From Amblyomma americanum (Eukaryota > Arthropoda > Arachnida > Ixodida > Ixodidae): DNA of 64,000 bases. The first letter of the stretch is position 1; each line of letters opens with the position of its first letter. Below are positions 56,339 through 64,000 of the stretch, piece by piece. Location: positions 100,029,394 to 100,093,393 of the forward strand of contig NC_135500.1 in the NCBI RefSeq assembly GCF_052857255.1. Reading direction: 5' to 3'. The position numbers were made by a program, and so were the translations under genes. Under the pieces are notes generated by a model that saw nothing but the letters and a program-made list of their open reading frames with translations, did no database searches and had not been told where the DNA came from.

Positions 56339-58649
56339 GTAGGTGGTCCGATTTGAACATCACTATCTAAGTGGCGCTCTCCTCTGTGCACATACAAGCG
56401 ATGGTTCTTCATCCCCAACGGATATCTGGTGTTCTCTCCATTAAGCTTTCTCGCTATACTTATGAATGCAACGCTGTAGTTGTGAAGGAACCGCTTGCAG
56501 GATTGGATTATTTAAATAGCGAAATAGGATTTAGTGCTTCCGCAGTCTAGTGTTTTTTCATTATACATAACAGGCGTTTCAGGGCAGGCTTTAAGTAATT
56601 TTCAAAAATAGGCTTTTTAGGTTAAATATGTGACTTTTCCGACATAGTATTACCATTGCTGGCGGACACCGCAAAGCCGGTGAATTGACTTAAGTAGAAA
56701 ACTGGTTACCAAATTTCTGGCAATTAACTTTTTAGCTATTACAGCTGGTCAACTGGTTGCAATTACGGATTTGCAGCCGTTCGTTAGTAATAGCCATATG
56801 AGTTCCTAGAATTTCGAGAACGCGATTATCCGCGGCACTTTGGCTCGAAAAATTTGGCTACATTGTGCCAGAGTACATTCTCGTTCGAAAAGCATTCAGA
56901 AAAAGCAACCTTTCCACCGCTTGTTGCTAGTAAAAAAGTGCCTAACTCTACTAGTTAAAATGATAATTATTAAAAATTATTTTGCGATGCTTACTGCTTA
57001 AGACGATTCACCGATTTTTTGGTGTCCACTGCCACTGGTAATACTATGCTGAAAAGCAATATTTTTACGTCAAAAACCTATTTTTGGGTATTACTTCCCC
57101 GGAAAACCTGGTATATACATGTTTTTATGCTAAATGATGCATAACATACCTAAGGTATTGCAGTTTTCACTAAAATACGACTTAGGGCATGGCACGCTCT
57201 TCACATATGCTGCTTACAGAGTATTGCAAGTATGTTTCCGAGAAATCACCTAAACATCTCTGCTGCCACAAAAAAAGTTAGTTAGCGGAATTCCAAATAT
57301 GCCGATCAAAAGAAGAAATGCAGGGTAGGGTACGTAGAGTGAAAGCGAGCCATCGAGGTCCCATGTTCTTGTTATATTTACACTAAAATTTTCATATGAG
57401 AGGAAAATGTGCCGACCTAGAGGAATTGAAGTTAGTGTTACAATCTATGGTGTAGTTTCATAGGAAAACAGTGGTTTATCATTAAATGTGGAAAAATTCT
57501 TGCTTCTGCTATTTCGCAAAATTGAGAGCTTGGGGCAAACCGGAACAAAATAAAATTTTATTGACCCTCGAACCTTTTCAGCAATTTTATACAAACATTT
57601 TTGATTGAATAAGCAAAAATATTTGTTTCGTGGTTGGCATGTAACAGCGAAAAAATTGCGACCATCGCCTTAAGAGATATATGTTTCAAAAAAGGCACTT
57701 CTTAGGACTATATTGGCAGAATATTATGATCTACGTAGTCGAATGCTTCACGCATATATTGCATATTGCTGCGGTTGTTAATCTGCTTTCTTTGATCTTA
57801 ACTATATTGTTGTTTTTCTAATAACTGAGACACAATTCGATTTTTCAAAAAGCTTATTGTTTCTATGAAATATTTCGCTGCTCCTAAGATACAGTTACAA
57901 ATGGCTCTTTACTACATTTCCCGCCACTTTATAATGCAGTACAAATGTGGCAATGAGTTTGTAACGGTTGAAGTCGATTACATCTGCCTTTTTATGAATC
58001 TCAGAACGCGATCTACAATTATTATGTCCCGGAAGCAGTCGACACTCGCTGTGCAGTTACATACCCGTATACCGGGGGTTTATCCTAAGATATATTGTAG
58101 TTAGCAGAGCAGAGCAAGTTAGCAGAGCATTGTAAGCGGTGTAGCTCTTCAGAATACGGCTAAGATGTACTAACTAGCAGGCTAGTTAACTCAACTTGAC
58201 GAGTTAACGTTTTATTTACACTGTTACTTTCGGTACTTATTGAGTGGCGTGAAGTCCACTGTAAGTTATACCTATATCAGCTTCTAGAAATCACTTTAAT
58301 GCAGTTACCGTCGGCGCTGAGGCCGAAAAAATTTTGTCTCTTTCAACGAGCTATGTGCACTGGAAGCGTTGCTTTGCCTGCAAGCTTTTCGAATGCGCGT
58401 GTATTTTGGGGTGATGTAGTCAAAATCTAGTATGCTATAACGCCGACGATGACAGCTTTATCGAAATTATATTAACTGATAGAGCTACTACTTGCGGTGG
58501 GCTGCACACCTCTCAATACTGCCGCGAATATTTGTACTGTTTGTTTAATCATTCTTAAAAGTGTTCGGCACCCAACTTTAACGCTTTATTTGTTATGGAA
58601 GACGAGACCACATTCATCTCGATTGATTGCAGTCAGGCGTAGCCGATTC
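56339..58649. other. Intron 10 (partial)
   Basis: AT-rich. I looked for a phase 1-0 MAM exon with a Cys-x-Glu-Phe-Trp-Tyr motif and found none. No other gene or element recognised. Confidence 0.45.
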
Positions 58650-58896
58650 TACGCTGTTCCAGAATGTTGTGGTAACTTTGCACGCCGCGTCTCGAAAGTT
58701 CTCTATCAGCTTTAAATTGCGCACGGCGGCGAGCGGCGGGGATTCTGCTCGACGGCCGCCGAGCACGCTTGTTTCTACGGCGCCGCTGAGTGATTCAGTC
58801 CATCGTGGGCGCAAGTCAGCCCCAATGACGTTTTGTTTAGAAGCCATCTTCGCTGTATTCCTGCTCTCTAAACTGCAGTCACCGCTACGTGACATC
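58650..58896 (+). repeat. Probable 5' LTR, 3' portion
   Basis: The GC-rich segment (gcacggcggcgagcggcggg, ctcgacggccgccgagcacg, gattcagtccatcgtgggcg, caccgctacgtgacatctg) directly precedes the primer binding site, the position of an LTR. The left end is not defined because no second LTR is available for comparison. Confidence 0.5.
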
Positions 58897-59115
58897 TGCA
58901 GCAGGTGCTAACGGATGTTACTGTCGCCCTGACTCCCTGGAAGCCGCCAAAGCAGTCTGAATCGCCTCGAAGAAGTAGATCACGAGAATGCCGCTGAAGC
59001 CGTCCCAACCGAAGACGAAGTGCGTAGCAGCCGTCGTCTCCAGAGTCATTCACTTGAATACGGACTACTACCGGACCGCGCTCGAGGAAAGGAATTCTCA
59101 GCGCCGACGTCAACC

Positions 59116-60170
59116 ATGGCTATAGAACACCAGGCCCCAATTTTGCAAAAGCCCCGACTGCCGCCCCTGTTCAACGGTTCATCGGGCGAGGAACCTGAAG
59201 AATGGCTGGAACAGTTCGACCGTGTCAACAGCTGGAATGACCAGACTAAAGTGAGTAATGTTTTCTTCGGCCTGGAAGGACGAGCCAGAATTTTGTTCGA
59301 AAACCACGAAGCGTCTCTAGCAACATGGGTATCATTTAGGCGGGAGTTCCTGAAGGCATTCACAAGCATTGTCAGGAAAGAAAGAGGTCAGCCGCTTCTT
59401 AAGTCACGCATCCAGCACCCGAATGAGACAGTGACCGCATACGTAGAAGACATGAAGCGCCTTTTTCGACGTGTGGATCCTGACATGACAGAAGAGAAGA
59501 AGATGTAGATTTTAATGCGTGATGCTAAAAAGGCATTTTTAGCTGGTCTGATCCAGAATAAACTGAAGACCGCCGCTGAATTCACCAGCGAAGCAGCCAC
59601 AATTGAGAAAACTGTGGAAGCGCGAACCCGCAATTTCCCTCGACAGCTTTAAGTGACCTCAACAACCCTCTCGGATGACGCAGCATTCGGAGGCAACCTG
59701 CAGAATGTCATCGGCGAAATTGTGCGGGAAGAGCTGCGTTGCCTGTTATCGTCTTCCAACCAGCCTCAGGTAGTGACCCCTGAAGAAATCTTCCGCGAAG
59801 AAGTGCAGCATGCGCTTTGCTCCCCGTCATCGACGCCTCCAGCTGAAGCTCCCGCCCTGACCTACGCAGCTGCAATACGCAGTCCTCAGCCCCAACGACA
59901 CAACCTAATTCCGCCTCTTTGACGTGAACCAGCTGTTACCGAACGCTGCCCGCATGTCCCCGCCCACCCAATCTGCGAACGACGCTCGAGCCACAGTAAA
60001 TGAGATGCCTGGAGCACTGCCGGCAAACGCCCGCTGGGCTTCCATTGCGGTGAAGTCGGCCATATTCTTCGTCACTGCCCGTACGACCGTATCGGTCTTC
60101 GTGGCTTTGCCGTCGGCGTACCACAACCACGCTTCGGCCAACATCCGTAAGAAATCGACGAGTAACTGCG
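59116..60170 (+). pseudogene. gypsy gag with zinc knuckle, broken by stops
   Basis: The ATG at 59116 (accATGG) opens one continuous frame interrupted by stops at 59506, 59650, 59920 and about 60001 and later. It holds PPLFNGSSGEEPEEWLEQFD, LFENHEASLATWVSFRREFL, YVEDMKRLFRRVDP and, near the end, the nucleocapsid knuckle GFHCGEVGHILRHCP (60037-60081). The first zinc cysteine is replaced by glycine, leaving Cys-His-Cys. The frame is still uniform across all the stops, so decay is mainly by substitution. Confidence 0.85.
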
Positions 60171-60302
60171 TTGAGATCAGTATGCACCGAACCGTCGTTC
60201 ACGCAAACCATCGCCGCCGGCCTCGTGCTTTGCGTCGCCACGCTGCAGCTACGCAGCCGCGGTACGAGGAAGGTCTCCCAGGCCCCGTAGGAGTGAATTA
60301 AA

Positions 60303-60953
60303 AGAGAGTTTTAGTTACACGTACGCAGAGGGTTCACGTACGCAAACGCGAGAAGTCTACGTAGCCTGCACGCAGGTCGTTTGAAACCCTGATAGTTACA
60401 CGTACGCGACACACGCCGCGCGTTACTCCTAGCGCCATCTACTAAGAAACAAAGACACTGGTTGTAGCCTAAATCATCCAAGACAAGTCTTTAAGCCAAC
60501 CCATTCGGTCTGTCCTCGTGTTTAGCGGTTTGGCTATGTTTGGCTGGTTTGGGGCTCTCTCAGTTCGAGATCTCGCGAGACCGTTGCTATCACGACGATC
60601 AACGCTACTTCGTCAGGCTTAACAGCTGAAAAATCGCCCTTCTGTCTGAAAAACCAAAGCTATTTGTCGCTTGAAACCTTATGCTAGGGTAAGAATGGGC
60701 AAATCGAAGGCGAATACAACAGTTTAGAACACGATATCGCGTCAAGGGATTAGCGACGAAGCTGTTATCGCTGTGAAACGGCGGGCAGGGCGCCGCCATG
60801 TTTGTCAACTCTACGTACGCAAGCAACCCAAAGACCGCAACGTAAAAGTACGAATCTCACGTACGTACGTGAGACCCGCACATACCGTTTACGTTCTGCG
60901 CATACGCACTGGTCACCCGTAAGAGCTCTACGTACGTGAAACTAAAACTCTCT
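60303..60953. mobile_element. 651-bp terminal-inverted-repeat element with CGTACG-rich ends
   Basis: agagagttttagttacacgt, continuing to 60330, is mirrored by 60926-60953 (ending gaaactaaaactctct) with 26 of 28 positions matching. cgtacg or acgtacgt words recur inside both ends. It separates gag from protease of the gypsy element and has no coding frame, so it is non-autonomous. The flanks are A-rich (ttaaa before, aaag after), and the target duplication, and so the superfamily, cannot be assigned. Confidence 0.8.
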
Positions 60954-61199
60954 AAAGACCGCAACCTCTGGAGGTTCGGCTGCTCGGGAGCGATACGCCA
61001 AAGGTCCTCCTACGATCATGAAGCATGAAGACGCCGCCCCGACATGCCGACGCCGCATACAATGACAACCTCGACCACGATTCGAACCGGCTTTAAAACG
61101 ACGCCGCCACCCAGAAAAGCTTCGACAGCACGCCCTACCCACTATTCAGATACCCGACGAAGCCGTGACCCGACGCCGAGGACGACGAGCAATGCAAGA

Positions 61200-61824
61200 G
61201 TCCAGGACATCTGTCTTAAAAATAGTTATCGACGGCAGGAAAGTTACCGCTCTAGTAGACACAGGAACCGATTACTCGGCGATGAATGGAACATCCGTTG
61301 CGCGGCTGAGGAAAGTCCCGACTGCTTGAGACGGCCCACAAATTCGCACTGCAGGGGGCCACCTCATTACGCCACCAGGACGATGAACATCGCGAGTGAC
61401 TGTCACGGTACTTACTTATCCTGCGACCTTTGCAGTCCCACGGCTATGTTCCCGCGAAGTGATCTTGGGCATGGATTTCCTTAATGAACATCAGGCGATC
61501 ATCGACATGCGATCCAAGCGGATCACTATTTCGACAAACGGGGCGATTCCTTCGATGAGAACTCTGGAACATCACATTGCTCTCAATGTCCCGGAAGACC
61601 AACTGAGCGTCCCCCCTCCCTCAAGCTTCATCGGCACCGTAGGCGGTACGGAAGCCAATAACACTGAGGGCATCATTGAGGGGAACATGCAGTTGCTTCT
61701 ATACCGAGCAATTGGCGTCGCAAGAGGCATCGCATATTTACGCAATGGCCGAGCTGAAGTACTGCTGACCAACTTAAACGAAGACACCAGCACGTTATCA
61801 AAGGAACGACGATTGCTTTATTAG
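61200..61824 (+). pseudogene. gypsy protease remnant
   Basis: VTALVDTGTDYSAMN carries the retropepsin active site Asp-Thr-Gly (61258-61266), and VILGMDFLNEHQAIIDMRSK gives the usual closing strand. One stop (about 61327) and a frame change separate the two halves. The frame runs to 61824 through a spacer with no domain. Confidence 0.75.
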
Positions 61825-62088
61825 ACGAAATATCCGACCTACGAGCGTATTTCTTCTCTCCGACCCATACGCAGAAGATCCGCCTGACCAAGAGAACTCG
61901 CCCACTTTCCACATCAACTCAACCATGCCCTGGAACAGAGAAGACCAGATCAGTAAACTGCTTTGAAGGTATGCAGCGACTGCATCTTTGTCATCGTCGA
62001 AGGTCCGATAACCAACCAACACGCCCGACCTCTCCGTCAGAGCTCCTACCATATGTAGCCGCGAGAACGACAAGCCACCTGTGACCAA

Positions 62089-62895
62089 GTGAAAGAAATG
62101 CTTCGCGATCACGTCATCCAGCCATTAAAGAGCTCCTGGGCGGCACCGGCTGTTCTAGTGAAGGACAAAGACTGCGCACTTCGATTCTGCGTTGATTACC
62201 GCAGCTTGAACAACATAAAGAAAAAAGTCGTCCACCCCTTCCCTCGCATCAAGACACACTGGACCAGCTCTGCAACGTGAAGTATTTCTCATCGATGCAC
62301 CCCAACAGTGGCTACTGCTCAATTGACGTCGATGAAAGAATCGCGAGAAGACCGCATTCGTCCTTCCGGATGACCTCTTCGAGCTCAAGGTGATGATATT
62401 TCGTCTGTGTTCCGCACCAGCGACGTTTTAGCGAGTAATGGATGCAGTTCTAGCAGGCCTCAAGTGGAAAATTTGTCTTGTATGTTTAGATGGCGTCGTT
62501 CGCCTCGAACTTTGAAGAGCACCTGAAAAGAATTCGAACAGTACTAGACACCATCAAGCCGTGTGGCCTAACCTTGAATGCCGAGAAGTTCAATTTTGCC
62601 TGTTAAGAGCAGCTTTTTGTAGGCCAAACCGTTAGCAAGGAGGAAGTACGCCCAGGTCTAAAGAAAACAAGAGCTATTGCACTGTTTCCATCCCCGATTG
62701 ATAACAAAGCTGTGCGCAGCTTCCTGAGACTGTACACGTATTACCGACGAATTCTCAAGAGCTTTTCACGATTTGCCAGGAACTGACATAGGCAGACGTG
62801 GCATATTATGGAAAACACAGCCAGCGGGAGCCTTCAAGGAACTTCAGCGTCGTGCACAGTTGTCACAAAAAAGTGTGCTTACGGTGTAAAATGGT
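62089..62895 (+). pseudogene. gypsy reverse transcriptase and RNase H start, remnant
   Basis: KSSWAAPAVLVKDKD, RFCVDYRSLNNIKKK and HPFPRIK are the N-terminal RT motifs. Further on, across frame changes, the catalytic position reads Cys-Leu-Asp-Gly in place of Tyr-x-Asp-Asp (about 62487-62498), followed by NFEEHLKRIRTVLD-like and NAEKFNF sequence. The frame breaks again near 62740. The second catalytic aspartate is lost, so no polymerase activity is possible. Confidence 0.8.
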
Positions 62896-63538
62896 AAGCG
62901 CCCTTTGTGCGTGCAAGCCTATAAAGCAGATAGATGGCTTCGAAGAGGAAACTCAGGACGCCACACTTTATACATGAATGAACAAAAACAAAACAGCGCA
63001 CCAGACATACACCAAGATAACTCTACAGAAAACACCGCAGTCCTACCACACTAATGGTCTTCACGCGAAAGCCAGAAACTCACACTCATAGTCTTCCTAC
63101 CAAACGTGCGTTGTTCGCACGCTACCTCACACGCGGAGTACGGACAAAAACCCGGGTGGTACCTTGTTTCAAGAGACGCCGCTGTACCACGAGAGGAGTG
63201 TTGAGGAGGATCAGGTGAAGGGGGTCGATCGGTGCTGCCACATCGCTTTAGCTGGATGTCGGCGTTGGAGCGTCTAGGTGTCGTCGTCGAGGCTGGGAGG
63301 TAGCACCAGCCGCTGGGTGAGTCGTCGTTCCGGAGGCTTTGACACAGGGCCCGCGTTCCGAAGATGAGGTCAGCGTCGTGATACATGGGACCGGGGTCTC
63401 AGCTGGTGGGGACCACGCCTGGTCAGTAGGCCTCACGATCTAACACCTGCAGTAGCTGACGGCAGAGCAACAACGTCTGCACCAAGAACATTCCTCTTCC
63501 TGTTGTTGCGACCGCAGGAAGAATGAAAAGGAAAGTTA
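62896..63538. other. Unassigned GC-rich sequence
   Basis: Starts where gypsy similarity stops. It may be part of another retroelement LTR (it holds no domain frame). Minus frames 63051-63436 are overlapping shadows. Confidence 0.35.
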
Positions 63539-63761
63539 ACGCTAAGGTGCCCGTGTGCTGTGCGTTGTCAGTGCACGTTAAAGATCCCCAGGTGGTCGAA
63601 ATTATTCCAAAGCCTTTCATTACGTCACCTCTTGCTTTGTCCTTTCTTCTTTCACTCCCTCCTTTATCCCTTTCCTTACGGCATGGTTCAGGTGTCCAAC
63701 GATATATGAGACAGATACTGTGCCATTTCTTTTCTCTAAAAACCAACCAACCAACAACCAA
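63539..63761 (+). mobile_element. SINE fragment, long subtype
   Basis: gctgtgcgttgtcagtgcac, aggtggtcgaaattattcca, cttctttcactccctccttt, cttacggcatggttcaggtg and cagatactgtgccatttctt follow the order of 11120-11424, with a short ccaaccaacca tail. The tRNA head is missing. Confidence 0.8.
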
Positions 63762-63780
63762 TTCCGACTGAAGAACGAAT

Positions 63781-64000
63781 GGAAAGGAAAGTGCACGGGC
63801 CTGCCCACTGGCTCAAGCTGAGCCACATTCTCCGCCGCGTTCAGACAGTAGGAGAGGTGAAAGAGATGTGAGAGCAAAGATTAAAAGGAAGGACGCGCGT
63901 CACAACAACGGCCACACTGCACTGTTGCTGTTGCTGATAGGAAGAAAGAAAAGAAAAGTGCACGGGCCTGCCTACTGGCTCAAGCCAAGCCACGCCCTCT
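63781..64000 (+). repeat. Direct repeat, about 170-bp period, cut by the window edge
   Basis: aaagtgcacgggcctgccca and the following actggctcaag occur near 63787 and again near 63955 (as gcctactggctcaag). Two units are visible; the array probably goes on past the right edge. Confidence 0.6.

Larger units (their letters stand above)
58650..62895 (+). mobile_element. Second Ty3/gypsy retrotransposon, decayed, 3'-truncated
   Basis: In order: an LTR remnant, a degenerate primer binding site (tgcagcaggtgct, 58897-58909, beside the tggtggaggtgct form of the other element), gag, protease, reverse transcriptase and the beginning of RNase H, where it stops at about 62895. No integrase or 3' LTR follows. 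A terminal-inverted-repeat element is inserted at 60303-60953 between gag and protease. Premature stops occur throughout. About 950 bp of the 5' part (LTR to gag) is the best preserved. Confidence 0.85.

Noticed and set aside
1..64000. Prokaryotic-type systems: operons, CRISPR arrays, phage or toxin-antitoxin modules
   Set aside because: None seen. The repeats found are eukaryotic SINE, satellite or TE sequences, and gene structure is intron-exon.

Overview
This is eukaryotic chromosomal DNA, most likely from a hard tick (Ixodidae). The evidence is one host gene split into short exons by introns of roughly 2-11 kb, many tRNA-headed SINEs that look like the tick family I know as Ruka, Penelope-like elements with a GIY-YIG C-terminus, Ty3/gypsy and hAT elements, and LINE tails. 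There is no prokaryotic operon, CRISPR array or phage module. Family names rest on recognition alone; no search was run.

The host gene is a multi-MAM-domain extracellular protein on the plus strand. Ten exons between 3324 and 56338 can be read: 3324-3469, 7605-7721, 10877-11045, 18815-18952, 20598-20875, 31901-32009, 35588-35692, 45722-45876, 52993-53103 and 56122-56338. Intron phases match at every junction and the ten exons join into 514 open codons. They encode most of one MAM domain, two more MAM domains and the start of a fourth. Neither gene end was found. The MAM exon pattern recurs (phases 1-1, 1-0, 0-0, 0-1), and two exons are fusions of neighbouring pattern exons.

The introns are full of mobile DNA. 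A Penelope-like (PLE) remnant lies at 5.3-6.2 kb. A SINE, tRNA-like and direct-repeat zone spans 11.1-14 kb. A dead, internally deleted Ty3/gypsy element at 15.1-18.3 kb carries a nested PLE copy with inverted arms and a 13-bp target duplication. A complete hAT element (24690-28607) has matching ends, an 8-bp target duplication and an uninterrupted 669-residue transposase; it contains a SINE fragment and interrupts a promoter-like sequence. From 29 to 32 kb there are SINEs and a second copy of a repeat also seen at 0.4 kb. A snap-back structure with tRNA-like outer arms lies at 37.9-38.2 kb, a degenerate minisatellite at 42.2-42.9 kb with related duplicated segments at 44.3 and 45.2 kb, and LINE tails near 40.9, 49.1 and 53.8 kb. 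Clustered G runs mark 48.8-51.2 kb.

Downstream of the last exon, a second decayed Ty3/gypsy element (58.65-62.9 kb) holds a 651-bp terminal-inverted-repeat element. The window ends in SINE and satellite-like sequence. Apart from the MAM gene and the hAT transposase, I see no reading frame that deserves a functional gene call; two weak minus-strand fragments (34.1-34.6 and 36.3-36.6 kb) are flagged at low confidence.
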